NCBI GenBank assembly: GCA_036639955.1
Contig: JAVWHP010000001.1
Coordinates: 124,001 to 188,000 of the forward strand
DNA: 64,000 nt
DNA from: JAVWHP01 sp036639955
GTDB lineage: Bacteria > Bacillota_I > Bacilli_A > Erysipelotrichales > Erysipelotrichaceae
Reading direction: 5' to 3'
Each line of letters opens with the position of its first letter. Position 1 is the first letter of the stretch. Below, in pieces: positions 26,507-35,026 of this stretch. The position numbers were made by a program, and so were the translations under genes. Under the pieces are notes generated by a model that was not told where the DNA came from, ran no database searches, and saw nothing but the letters and a program-made list of their open reading frames with translations.

Positions 26507-27573
26507 AATTTATATGTATCATAAACTGACTTGATTAGAACTGCTGCTGGTATTGATATTACAATTCCAATTCCTCCGGCTAGTACTCCACCACAGAATA
26601 CAGCAAAGAGCGTAAATAATGGTCCTAATGCATTCCTTTTCTTATGGACAAATGGTACTACTAAATATGAATCAACATTAGGTAATATTAGCATTCCTAT
26701 TATTACTATCCATAATCTTACAGGTGATAAAGATATAGCTGTAATTATACCGATAAAATTAGCAATAGTAGGCCCTACATAAGGTATAATTAAACCTATT
26801 GAAGTAATAATACCTAATATTAACCAATCTTGATGTCCTACTAAAAAATAAAATAAACTATATTCTACAGCTTTAATAGCCATCAAGATTAATAAAGCTT
26901 TTAAATATTCAATTAAACTATCATCCATATCAGTTAAATAATCACCAACATTAGGAAATAATTTAATTAATATTTCTTTTGCTTTATTCTTCATATTCTG
27001 ATAATCAAATAAAACATATATAGCAACTATAATACTAAATATAGAATTAGTTAATACATTTAAGAAATATGTAAGCAAATCTGGTATTGTCTTTGTAAGT
27101 CCAGGTAACCAATTCTGATAAGAATTTAACGAATCTGTTACTGCTTTGCTTAATTCATCTAGAATGGATATTTGTTCAGCTTGATTACCGCCCATTTGAC
27201 TTATTTTTTCAAATAACCATTCTACACCAAAGATCATAGAACTCATAAAATCTATAGCTTTATCATATATCATAGGAACTAATACACAAACTAATACAAC
27301 GATTCCAGTTATAACTACAATTAAAAAAGAAAATATAGCTATATGCTTTTTTATGCCTTTATTCTCTAACCAAACAATAAGAGGATGGATAACATAAGCT
27401 AAACCAAAACCGATAGCAAAAGGGGTAATCATCTGTTTAATAATATCTATCCAAGAACCCCAAACTGAAAATGTTGAAACAGTTAATAAAAATATTATAA
27501 GAATACATATTATTTTAATAAGAAACTGAAGTGTTAAACTTTCATCAATTTTCTTTAACATAGCTTTAAACAT
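26494..27573 (-). CDS. AI-2E family (PF01594-type) permease
   Basis: 359 residues with about eight membrane segments, a soluble loop between segments 2 and 3 (residues about 100-165) and the conserved glycine-rich C-terminal part LGIITSIGLIIPYVGP, LPNVDSYLVVPFVHKKRNALGPL and LAGGIGIVISIPAAVLI. Members include the sporulation permease YtvI and the autoinducer exporter TqsA. Its place between minD and spoIVFA, where other Bacilli have no gene, makes a sporulation role tempting but unproven. Confidence 0.85.
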   Translation of the reverse strand: MFKAMLKKIDESLTLQFLIKIICILIIFLLTVSTFSVWGSWIDIIKQMITPFAIGFGLAYVIHPLIVWLENKGIKKHIAIFSFLIVVITGIVVLVCVLVPMIYDKAIDFMSSMIFGVEWLFEKISQMGGNQAEQISILDELSKAVTDSLNSYQNWLPGLTKTIPDLLTYFLNVLTNSIFSIIVAIYVLFDYQNMKNKAKEILIKLFPNVGDYLTDMDDSLIEYLKALLILMAIKAVEYSLFYFLVGHQDWLILGIITSIGLIIPYVGPTIANFIGIITAISLSPVRLWIVIIGMLILPNVDSYLVVPFVHKKRNALGPLFTLFAVFCGGVLAGGIGIVISIPAAVLIKSVYDTYKLKHA

Positions 27574-27638
27574 GTAATCACCTCTTTATTTATTTTAACA
27601 CATAATTTGGTAAAATACACATCCAATAGTCTATATCA

Positions 27639-28421
27639 TCATTTTGTTTTAAATAATCTTTTAATAAAGCTTACATCTTTAGGTTTTAATAGCTCTACAC
27701 TCTCGCCATTGAGACGTTTAGCCATTACATTAAAGCATTCATAACTAAATGACTCATGATTTAATGCTATTGGTATACCCCTATTATTGCTCTTTATAAG
27801 TTGAGTATCATCATATATTATACTTAATAAGGGTAATGATAACCAATCAAGAGCATCTTTAATTTTGATACTTATACCATTATTAATATAATTTAAATTC
27901 ACTTTATTTAGCACTAAAGATATTTTGCTTAGATTTTCTTTCATTAGTATGCCAATAACTCGATCCGCATCTTGTAAAGATGTAATATCTAGTGTTGCTA
28001 CAACTATTATTTCTTCTGCTATAGATATAGCATCATAAAAACCTGTTTCTATTCCAGCTGGTGTATCTAATAATATATAATCAAAAGTTGTTTTTAATTC
28101 ATCTACAACTATTTTTAGATCATTACGTTTAAATTTAGTTAAATTTACCGATTTACAGGCGGGTAATAGAAATAGACTAGCATTATATTTATCTTTAAGT
28201 ATAGCATTTTTAAGATGGCACTTACCTTCCATTACATCTTTTAAATCATAAATTACACGGTTTTCTAAGCCCATCATAACATCTAAATTCTTTAATCCTA
28301 AATCTACATCAATTAAACATACTTTAAAGCCCATATTGGCTAATACACTACCTAAATTTACACATACACTACTCTTACCAACCCCACCTTTACCAGATGT
28401 TAATGCAATAACTCGACTCAT
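27639..28421 (-). CDS. minD: septum site-determining ATPase MinD
   Basis: 260 residues. Deviant Walker A SGKGGVGKSSVCVNLG, LIDVDLGLKNLDVMMGLENRVIYDL, Walker B YILLDTPAGIE and a basic C-terminal tail KPKDVSFIKRLFKTK that would form the amphipathic membrane-targeting helix. It works with MinC to block FtsZ rings at the poles. Follows minC by 9 bases. Confidence 0.96.
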   Translation of the reverse strand: MSRVIALTSGKGGVGKSSVCVNLGSVLANMGFKVCLIDVDLGLKNLDVMMGLENRVIYDLKDVMEGKCHLKNAILKDKYNASLFLLPACKSVNLTKFKRNDLKIVVDELKTTFDYILLDTPAGIETGFYDAISIAEEIIVVATLDITSLQDADRVIGILMKENLSKISLVLNKVNLNYINNGISIKIKDALDWLSLPLLSIIYDDTQLIKSNNRGIPIALNHESFSYECFNVMAKRLNGESVELLKPKDVSFIKRLFKTK

Positions 28422-28430
28422 AGTATCCTC

Positions 28431-28967
28431 CTACTCAATAACAACGTTACGATTATTATAATACATTCTACAAGTTGATAAATTTGTCACATTTTGAAAG
28501 TGAGAATCACAGATTCTTATTTGTGCTTCATTTGCACCTGCGCATGTACAACTAGTGTTTCTATTTAATAAATCAATTTTACCCTTTACATTGCCTACAA
28601 CATATAAATTACCACTAGTTCTAATATAAACATCTGCTTCTATTGATGAAGATACAATAATATCTTCATCAAAATAATAATCATTACCAGCATATAAACT
28701 ATCTATGACCTTTATACTTTTATTCTCTATAGGTTTTTCAAAGCCTAATATTATAGAACTATTATTTAAACATACATCAAATATAGCTAAGAGTTGTTCA
28801 TCGCTAATAGATCTATTTAAACTAAAAAAAGCCGAAAACTGCCCTTTGGATAACTTTGAGCAAACCTTCAACTTTTCATTTAAACATTTTAAAAACAATG
28901 CAAAATCAGTTATATTACCATAAACATAATAAATATTATTTATTGCTTTGACAACAACTTCACCCAT
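28431..28967 (-). CDS. minC: septum site-determining protein MinC
   Basis: 178 residues. A short N-terminal domain and a C-terminal beta-helix with repeated turns (DVYIRTSGNLYVVGNVKG, GANEAQIRICDSHF) as in MinC, the FtsZ antagonist activated by MinD. Shorter than the Bacillus protein (226), mostly in the N-terminal domain. The ATG overlaps mreD by 28 bases, with AGGAGG upstream. A 12-bp perfect inverted repeat lies at 28643-28672. Confidence 0.88.
   Translation of the reverse strand: MGEVVVKAINNIYYVYGNITDFALFLKCLNEKLKVCSKLSKGQFSAFFSLNRSISDEQLLAIFDVCLNNSSIILGFEKPIENKSIKVIDSLYAGNDYYFDEDIIVSSSIEADVYIRTSGNLYVVGNVKGKIDLLNRNTSCTCAGANEAQIRICDSHFQNVTNLSTCRMYYNNRNVVIE
28643..28672. repeat. 12-bp perfect inverted repeat in coding DNA
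   Basis: TTGATGAAGATA and TATCTTCATCAA around CAATAA; encodes FDEDIIVSSS of MinC. Confidence 0.9.
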
Positions 28968-29509
28968 GAGATTCTTTCCTCCTTACGCATGCGTAAATCA
29001 CGTCGATCTTTTAGGTCATCCTTAAGTCGATCAAAATAAATAACAAGCACACATAAGAACGCATTAATTATTAATGTTAAGAACATTCTTTTAATAAGCC
29101 AAGCTTGTATACCTAATTTGGTCATACTAGTTATGATCATAAAGAAGTATACTATGAACTCATTGACGAATATTGTCGAAATAATAAGCATTACGCTTTC
29201 AAATAAAGTTTTAGTTAAATGAATCGCCCATTTCTTTAAAATAAAGGCACATATAACAAACACTATTGTATATAAAGCAAATGTTTCAGCATAAAAGAAA
29301 TCGTAGAACATACCAAAGCTAATTACAAATGCATAGGTATTAAATGTATCCATCTTTCTTATTACTATTAGCATTGCTGAAAAGCCAATCCAAGGTATAA
29401 ACATTAAATCTGTCATCATAAAATCATTGATCAATATATTATTTATAATACCATCAAATATAAAACCTAATAAGACAAACATAGTATTTAGTAACATATT
29501 ATTCACCAC
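28940..29509 (-). CDS. mreD: rod shape-determining protein MreD
   Basis: 189 residues, about five membrane segments, hydrophilic basic C-terminus (DRLKDDLKDRRDLRMRKEER). Sequence is poorly conserved in this family, so the assignment rests on size, topology (FMMTDLMFIPWIGFSAMLIV, FYDFFYAETFALYT) and its place directly after mreC. It joins the elongasome that guides lateral wall synthesis. Confidence 0.88.
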   Translation of the reverse strand: MVNNMLLNTMFVLLGFIFDGIINNILINDFMMTDLMFIPWIGFSAMLIVIRKMDTFNTYAFVISFGMFYDFFYAETFALYTIVFVICAFILKKWAIHLTKTLFESVMLIISTIFVNEFIVYFFMIITSMTKLGIQAWLIKRMFLTLIINAFLCVLVIYFDRLKDDLKDRRDLRMRKEERISWVKLLSKQ

Positions 29510-30335
29510 CTGAATTAATAACTGCTACATAATCAAAATCATTATAATCAACTGCTGGTTTAACAAATACAGTTTTTCCTATTTGATTATTTAAATCTTC
29601 TACACTACTTACTGTTCCTACAAGTATTCCTGAAGGGAATACTCCTCCATTACCTGATGTAATAACTGTTTTACCGGCTTCTAAATCAATATTATTATCA
29701 AATAAATGTACTAGATAATTAGATGTATTAGAATCATAGTTTTCTAATATAGCTTCTGCAGTTTGATTCTTATTAACTTCTATTCTTACTGATACTTTAT
29801 TGGATTTATCTTCACTAGTTAATAATTTAACTTTAGATGTTGTTTCTCCTACTTCACTTATTCTTCCTATAAGGCCCTTAGAATTGATTACAGCCATATC
29901 TTTTTTAATGTTATCTTTAGTTCCTTTATCTATAGTAATAAATGAATTCCACATATTAACATCTCGGTAAATAACATTAGACTGTACACAACTATAACTA
30001 GTCATAGATGATACTAACTTATTAAGTTCTTCTAATTCCTTTAATGCTCTTTGTGATTCATTATAGGCTGCTTCAAATTGAGGTTGTTGACTCATTTCTT
30101 TTTTCATTTGATCATTTTCATCTAATGCAGTCCATAATCTAGAAAAGTCATCAAACCAACCATGAACTAAATTAGAAGGTTTTTCAATCAATGTATATTT
30201 TATCATCATAAATGAATCATAGGCTATATTAGTTAATAAATTTCTATTTTCCATAGTTTTAGTTATAAACCCTAATCCCATTACTAACATTATAATAAAT
30301 ATAATAATTCTTTGTTTCTTATTAAACTTTGACAT
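29499..30335 (-). CDS. mreC: rod shape-determining protein MreC
   Basis: 278 residues: N-terminal membrane anchor (IIIFIIMLVMGLGFIT), a coiled-coil region (about 70-105, LDENDQMKKEMSQQPQFEAAYNES), then the beta-rich extracytoplasmic domain with DRTDVNMWNSFITIDKGTKD-like features and GLIGRISEVGE, LVGTVSSVED. It scaffolds wall-synthesis enzymes. Normally mreB precedes it; here radC does, and mreB is not in the window. Confidence 0.93.
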   Translation of the reverse strand: MSKFNKKQRIIIFIIMLVMGLGFITKTMENRNLLTNIAYDSFMMIKYTLIEKPSNLVHGWFDDFSRLWTALDENDQMKKEMSQQPQFEAAYNESQRALKELEELNKLVSSMTSYSCVQSNVIYRDVNMWNSFITIDKGTKDNIKKDMAVINSKGLIGRISEVGETTSKVKLLTSEDKSNKVSVRIEVNKNQTAEAILENYDSNTSNYLVHLFDNNIDLEAGKTVITSGNGGVFPSGILVGTVSSVEDLNNQIGKTVFVKPAVDYNDFDYVAVINSGGE

Positions 30336-30374
30336 TAGATCACCTCAGCTATATTTACTAAAATAGTATACCAT

Positions 30375-30428
30375 AAAAAAGTTCCTAATAACAAAAAAGT
30401 TCCTAATAACATAATTATGTAATTAGGA
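30375..30428 (-). terminator. radC terminator with duplicated 3' arm
   Basis: Hairpin AAGTTCCTAAT / ATTAGGAACTT followed by six T. The 3' arm plus T-run is tandemly repeated: AAAAAAGTTCCTAATAAC occurs at 30375-30392 and 30393-30410. The radC stop codon lies in the hairpin. Confidence 0.85.
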
Positions 30429-31077
30429 ACTTCTGAGCAAAACTAAAATAATTATTCTTACCTACTATGATATGTTCAACTATTGGTATCCCCATTAGTT
30501 TTCCTATTTCACATAGATTCTTTGTTAGTGCTATATCTTGAACTGATGGTGTACATTCTCCTGTTGGATGATTATGAGCAATTATTATCTTTGCAGTACT
30601 TATTCTCATCGCTTCTTTAAATATTTCCCTAGGATGAACTAGCGATGAATTTAATGACCCAATAAATAATATTTTATAAGTTATTATTTCATTCTTTGTA
30701 TTTAAATATATTGCTATAAAATTCTCTTGTTTCTTATAGCCTATTTCGTTATTTAACCAATTTGATAACACAAGTGGATTACTTATCGTTATTACTTCAC
30801 AATCATTAGGTACACTCATTCTTTTTACTAATTCTACACATGCTTTTAATTGTAATGCTTTTGCTTCCTTTATTCCTTTAATTTTTTTGAAATCTTCTAT
30901 CTCATAACTTAATAGATTACTGATCCCCTTAGCATCCATTAATAAATTATCAGCCACCTTAAATACATCATTATATTTACTACCACTGCCTAATATTAAT
31001 GCTAATACTTCTTGATTAGATAACTTATCTATACCAAATTTTATTGCTTTTTCTCTTGGTCTCTCATTACTTGGCAT
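30415..31077 (-). CDS. radC: RadC family JAB-domain protein
   Basis: 220 residues. A helix-hairpin-helix N-terminal part (NLLSYEIEDFKKIKGIKEAKALQLKA) and a JAB/MPN metalloprotease-like domain with the HxH...D metal site IIIAHNHPTGECTPSVQD near residue 170. Despite its name, a DNA-repair role for RadC has not held up; the function is uncertain. Sits where Bacillus has radC upstream of the mre genes. Confidence 0.93.
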   Translation of the reverse strand: MPSNERPREKAIKFGIDKLSNQEVLALILGSGSKYNDVFKVADNLLMDAKGISNLLSYEIEDFKKIKGIKEAKALQLKACVELVKRMSVPNDCEVITISNPLVLSNWLNNEIGYKKQENFIAIYLNTKNEIITYKILFIGSLNSSLVHPREIFKEAMRISTAKIIIAHNHPTGECTPSVQDIALTKNLCEIGKLMGIPIVEHIIVGKNNYFSFAQKFLIT

Positions 31078-31087
31078 TTCTTTTATA

Positions 31088-31480
31088 TTAATTCCCCATC
31101 AACTCCATTAATTTAATATAGTCTGCATTAATATAAGCTGTTTTTGCATCTTGATCATCTATAGTTTTATTCTTTATTATATATTCCATATTATTATCTC
31201 TTAATGGTTTAGCACAATCTTTAGCAGCATCAGAATTAGTACTTATACAGGTTACAATAGCGTTTAGATTATCTTCTTTCAATTTATAACTTTCTAAATT
31301 AATTGCTTCTAACCTCTTATTCATACCTTCAATAGAAGCTTCTTTTTCATAAAGTCCTACTTGCACATAATATATTTGTTCTTTATTTATTTGTGTTTTA
31401 CCTATTAATATGTAATATATAAACCCATATGCTATAGATAGCATTATTGCTCCTAAATATACTACTTTAGAACTTTTCAT
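31088..31480 (-). CDS. membrane-anchored SPOR-like domain protein
   Basis: 130 residues: an N-terminal membrane segment (VVYLGAIMLSIAYGFIYYILI) and an extracytoplasmic domain beginning IYYVQVGLYEKEASIEGMNKRL, the pattern of SPOR domains that bind denuded glycan at division septa. Ten bases upstream of radC and co-directional with the min/mre block, where Bacillus and relatives have related septal or sporulation genes. Two Cys (residues about 88 and 99) could form a disulfide. Confidence 0.7.
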   Translation of the reverse strand: MKSSKVVYLGAIMLSIAYGFIYYILIGKTQINKEQIYYVQVGLYEKEASIEGMNKRLEAINLESYKLKEDNLNAIVTCISTNSDAAKDCAKPLRDNNMEYIIKNKTIDDQDAKTAYINADYIKLMELMGN

Positions 31481-31524
31481 TTTATCACCTAATACAGACT
31501 ATGTTTATTTGCTAAATTATAGAA

Positions 31525-31629
31525 CTATCCCCAAGAAAATTTTAATCCTCCAAATGACAATCTTCCTCTATTAGAGAACATTATTTTAAAGATTCCTACT
31601 ATTGCTGCAAATCCTACAATATATCCCAT
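31525..31629 (-). CDS. small 34-residue protein
   Basis: ATG at 31627-31629 with a near-ideal AAGGAGGTGA ribosome site six bases upstream. The product starts MGYIVGFAAIVGIFKIMF and ends GRLSFGGLKFSWG: a short hydrophobic stretch followed by a glycine-rich basic tail. No family recognised. The ribosome site, which is stronger than those of most neighbours, is the main evidence. Confidence 0.55.
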   Translation of the reverse strand: MGYIVGFAAIVGIFKIMFSNRGRLSFGGLKFSWG

Positions 31630-31666
31630 AGGTTTTCACCTCCTTCTCTTCTTTATATGTATATAA

Positions 31667-31698
31667 AGAAAAAATCCCTATTAATAGAGATTTTTTCT
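31667..31698 (-). terminator. terminator of the EAL-domain gene
   Basis: Stem AGAAAAAATCTCTATT / AATAGGGATTTTTTCT (one mismatch) directly after the stop codon, T-rich on the minus strand. Confidence 0.8.
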
Positions 31699-33927
31699 TT
31701 ATTCTTTTTCTTTGATATATTTAGTCTCAAATTCACTTATTGGCAATCCTTTATCATAATAGAATCCTTGCGCTAATGTACATTTTACTTCTTTTAAGAA
31801 TTCAACTTGTTGTAAGGTTTCTACTCCTTCACATAATACAGTTATATTAAGCTCTGAAGCCATCTTAATGATAGATTCTATAACTATTCTTCCTTTTTTA
31901 GTAGCTACATTATCACTTAAGAATTTACAATCTAATTTTAATAAATCTACAGGAATAGAACTTAATAAATTTAAAGATGAATAGCCACTACCAAAGTCAT
32001 CCATAGCTACACCAAAGCCTAAAGCTTTTAGTCTATAACAAATATCTTTAATAATATTAAGATTATCAAATACAGCACTTTCAGTTAATTCAAATTGAAT
32101 ATAACTAGCAGGAACATTATATTTAATTCTTATTCTTTCAAAACGATCAGCAAAATCTAAATTATATAAATGCAATCTAGATAAATTAACTGCTATTTTT
32201 AAATCGGTTCTTCCTAAACTAATCCATTCTTTTAATAACTTACATACTTGTTCAAATACAAAGAAATCTATTTCAGTGACAAAACCATTCTTCTCAAATA
32301 ATGGTATAAAGTCATCTGGTTGGATCATTACATCATTCTTGTTTATCCATCTTATTAATGCTTCTGCGCCTACTATTCTACCATCTATTAAATTAACTTT
32401 AGGTTGTAAGTATACTTTAAATTCATCATTATCTAATGCTCTATGCATATTGTTTTCTAATTCTTTTAGTTCTAAATCACGTTTCTTAATAGAAGCATCA
32501 TAAAATGCTATATTCTTTACTCCATGTCCTTTAATACTCTTTTGTGCTAATATTGCTTTATCTTGCATTTCTCTGATATCTTTATCTTCTTCTTCAAGAT
32601 AGTAAATACCACAACAAAGTGTTAATGGAAAAGGTTCACTTAGTTTAGCTTCAAATTCTTTTAGTTCTTCTCCTAAAGCTTCCATACGAATGATAACATC
32701 CTTAGACTCTTTATATTCTAATAAACAGACAAAATTATCAGTTGAAGCTCTTACTATTAATTCAATATTAGATAAATCAATACTTATTCTATTAAATATA
32801 TATTTTAATAATATATCACCTTTAGCATAACCAAATATATTATTAAATGTTTTAAAATTATCTACATCAAAATAAACAAAGGCTATATTTTTTGTTCTAT
32901 CTTTAACTACTTTAGAAGCAAAATCATTGAAGTAAGTAAGATTCATACCACCTGTTAGTATGTCCTTAAAAGCTACTTCTTCTAATTGTTCCTTTTGTTT
33001 TCTTCTAGAATATACTAGAAATAATAGAACTGCTATAAAATCTAACATTAATATTAAACAAACAATAAAAGTAATAGTTGTTACATAACTAGAATTCTGA
33101 GCAGCTAAATCTTTAGGCATAATACTAATTAAATAATAACAATTATCCATTTGAATAGGAGAATACGATAAGTAATATGTTCTTCTATCTTTTTTAAAAC
33201 TTTGTAATCCCTTAGCATTACCAGTAATAGCTTTGTCTATTGTTTTAAATAATTCTTCATCAACATTAGTATCTGCGTTATTCATATAATCTTTAATAGT
33301 TCTATTATTTTTAGATTTATCATTAGTTACTATAATATTTGTTTTCTTATCAACGATAAATAATGTTTCATCAGTTCCTTTTAGTGAATCATTAAGTCTC
33401 TTTTCAATATTCTTAACTGGAATTACTTTTTGTAATAATCCTACTATTTCATGATCTTGTTGGATAGGTGTAGCTATTACTACATAACTATTTTTCTTAT
33501 CCTTATCATATATTAATTCTGAAACTACACTTTCTCCATCTATAGTTCTTCTAAAATAATCTTGTTTATTAATGATAAAATCAGAGTTTCTTTTAGTTAA
33601 TGCATTACCATCTAGGTCTACAATAGTAAATGGTTCAGTTTTTCCATCCATATTGTAACTATTGATAATACTATTTGCCTCTTCACTTGATATATCCTTA
33701 GTTGCACCTAGACTTCTTGAAATAGTTTCTATATTTTTCAATTCAGCATTAAATCTGCTTTTTAATTGAGTAGATCTTTGTTGAGTTAATTCGACTACTT
33801 GAGTTTTAGTTTCACTAGTTAATAGATCACTAATATTCTTAGTATATAAAACACTTCCTGCTATAAGTACTAGCAGGATTAACACTATAAATGGTGTTTT
33901 AATAATATTCAGTATTTTATCCTTCAT
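31699..33927 (-). CDS. membrane sensor c-di-GMP phosphodiesterase (dCache, degenerate GGDEF, EAL)
   Basis: 742 residues. Membrane segments at about 11-29 and 282-307 bracket an extracellular dCache-like sensor (FTIVDLDGNALTKRN, YDKDKKNSYVVIATPI). The GGDEF domain has the allosteric fold but the active motif reads ASTDNF (394-399), so no cyclase activity is expected. The EAL domain is intact: GAEALIRW (520-527), AVNLSRLHL, FELTESAV, MDDFGSGYSSLNLL, LKLDCKF and LCEGVET. It should degrade c-di-GMP in response to an external ligand. It stands alone. Confidence 0.93.
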   Translation of the reverse strand: MKDKILNIIKTPFIVLILLVLIAGSVLYTKNISDLLTSETKTQVVELTQQRSTQLKSRFNAELKNIETISRSLGATKDISSEEANSIINSYNMDGKTEPFTIVDLDGNALTKRNSDFIINKQDYFRRTIDGESVVSELIYDKDKKNSYVVIATPIQQDHEIVGLLQKVIPVKNIEKRLNDSLKGTDETLFIVDKKTNIIVTNDKSKNNRTIKDYMNNADTNVDEELFKTIDKAITGNAKGLQSFKKDRRTYYLSYSPIQMDNCYYLISIMPKDLAAQNSSYVTTITFIVCLILMLDFIAVLLFLVYSRRKQKEQLEEVAFKDILTGGMNLTYFNDFASKVVKDRTKNIAFVYFDVDNFKTFNNIFGYAKGDILLKYIFNRISIDLSNIELIVRASTDNFVCLLEYKESKDVIIRMEALGEELKEFEAKLSEPFPLTLCCGIYYLEEEDKDIREMQDKAILAQKSIKGHGVKNIAFYDASIKKRDLELKELENNMHRALDNDEFKVYLQPKVNLIDGRIVGAEALIRWINKNDVMIQPDDFIPLFEKNGFVTEIDFFVFEQVCKLLKEWISLGRTDLKIAVNLSRLHLYNLDFADRFERIRIKYNVPASYIQFELTESAVFDNLNIIKDICYRLKALGFGVAMDDFGSGYSSLNLLSSIPVDLLKLDCKFLSDNVATKKGRIVIESIIKMASELNITVLCEGVETLQQVEFLKEVKCTLAQGFYYDKGLPISEFETKYIKEKE

Positions 33928-34112
33928 TCATTCACCTATAACCTTTCTATTATTATAAATGAATTATTTTAACATTACAATTAATTATTCCAATATCTCC
34001 TATATATTTTATACTTCTCAAACTATTCTTCATTTATATCTATATCTTTCTATTTCTTTTGTAATCTTATGTTTCTTTAGAACTATAATATCACCTTAAT
34101 TTTTGATAATTT

Positions 34113-34490
34113 TTATTGTAGTACTCCGAGTGCTGATGCAAGTTCAGCAATCTTTGCATCAATTTGTGATTTTTGAATCTTTGCTTTTAACTCTGCATTC
34201 TCTTTGATGATATTCTGCTGAGATTGTAAAGCCTCTTGCTGTTTTGTTGCTTGAGTCGTTTTATACAGTGTCATTGCTTCATTAGCTTGTTCTTGACTTA
34301 GTCCTTGGCTTTTGAAATAGCCTTGAAGTACCTTGTCTTCTGTACCTGTAGTCCTTTTAGAAATAACTGTTGCTAGTTGTTCATAATCAATTCCAGGTAC
34401 AGGGCTTGGTGTAGGTGGTTCTGTAGGATTAGGTTCTCCCCCTTCGCCAAAGCATTGAATGTCTAATGGAAATCTTAAAGCATAATTCAT
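34113..34490 (-). CDS. phage capsid scaffold protein, C-terminally truncated
   Basis: 125 residues from the ATG at 34488-34490 (AGGAGG nine bases upstream). It begins MNYALRFPLDIQCFGEGGE, the usual start of siphovirus scaffolding (DUF4355/GP20-like) proteins, continues with a Pro/Thr-rich linker and a coiled-coil region (TTQATKQQEALQSQQNIIKENAELKAKI, residues about 75-115), and stops after ELASALGVLQ, where relatives continue for 40 or more residues. The stop coincides with the left limit of the phage DNA. Confidence 0.75.
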   Translation of the reverse strand: MNYALRFPLDIQCFGEGGEPNPTEPPTPSPVPGIDYEQLATVISKRTTGTEDKVLQGYFKSQGLSQEQANEAMTLYKTTQATKQQEALQSQQNIIKENAELKAKIQKSQIDAKIAELASALGVLQ

Positions 34491-34576
34491 ATTTGTATTC
34501 CTCCTGTTTATTCGGGTGTACATCCCTGTCCTCTAAAGGACATCACACAGTTTTATGCCTTAAGCGTGAATGGGCA

Positions 34577-34603
34577 ATAAAAAAGCCACTATTTATTAGT
34601 GAC
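34577..34603 (-). terminator. terminator inside the phage remnant
   Basis: Stem AGTCACTA / TAGTGGCT (one G-T pair) with loop ATAAA and six T on the minus strand. Confidence 0.7.
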
Positions 34604-34763
34604 TGCTTTAACTTCATTTGTGTTTTTTTTATGAATGGTTCTACAATTCCTTTAAATACAAGATAATTACCACGTTCTGGTTTAATCTCTATGACGTCAC
34701 CATGTTTTACGTACTTATCTAATTCTTTATCGTAGTACTAGCTACAATACATTTTACTTTCAA
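34589..34763 (-). pseudogene. frameshifted small phage protein
   Basis: It starts at TTG (34761-34763) behind GGAGGTGAGTAAC and reads VKCIVAS, then needs a one-base shift to continue YYDKELDKYVKHGDVIEI and KPERGNYLVFKGIVEPFIKK, then another in an A8 run to end NTNEVKAVTNK at 34589. The reassembled product (about 58 residues) resembles the small YYDK...GE..EVSEERA..L proteins found in phage head-connector regions. Two lesions make it a pseudogene. Confidence 0.7.
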
Positions 34764-34786
34764 GTTACTCACCTCCTTCCCATAAT

Positions 34787-34821
34787 AAAAGCACATCTTT
34801 ATGTGATGTGCTTTTATTCTT
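34787..34821 (-). terminator. hairpin terminator in the phage remnant
   Basis: Stem AAAAGCACATC / GATGTGCTTTT with a 5-base loop, T-rich on the minus strand; the preceding small phage gene ends within its 5' arm. Confidence 0.75.
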
Positions 34822-35026
34822 CTTCATTTTCTTGATTTTTTTCAAGTATATTACCAAACTCGTCAATAATATTGCCGAATCCATCGCAATATTTATCTCC
34901 AGGATAATATTCAGGATGACTCATATGATATTCTTCATACTCATCGATTTCCCTTTGCGACTCGGCACTGCCTTTAGGTACAGGTTTTCCGTCCCATCTA
35001 AAAATCACATGGTCTTCAGATTTCAT
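34814..35026 (-). CDS. small phage protein of unknown function, 70 aa
   Basis: An acidic, Tyr-rich product (SEDHVIFRWDGKPVPKGSAE, DEYEEYHMSHPEYYPGDKYCDGFGNII). The ATG at 35024-35026 overlaps the restored stop of the upstream capsid-protease frame, the tight coupling usual in phage late operons. Family not recognised; intact. Confidence 0.6.
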   Translation of the reverse strand: MKSEDHVIFRWDGKPVPKGSAESQREIDEYEEYHMSHPEYYPGDKYCDGFGNIIDEFGNILEKNQENEEE

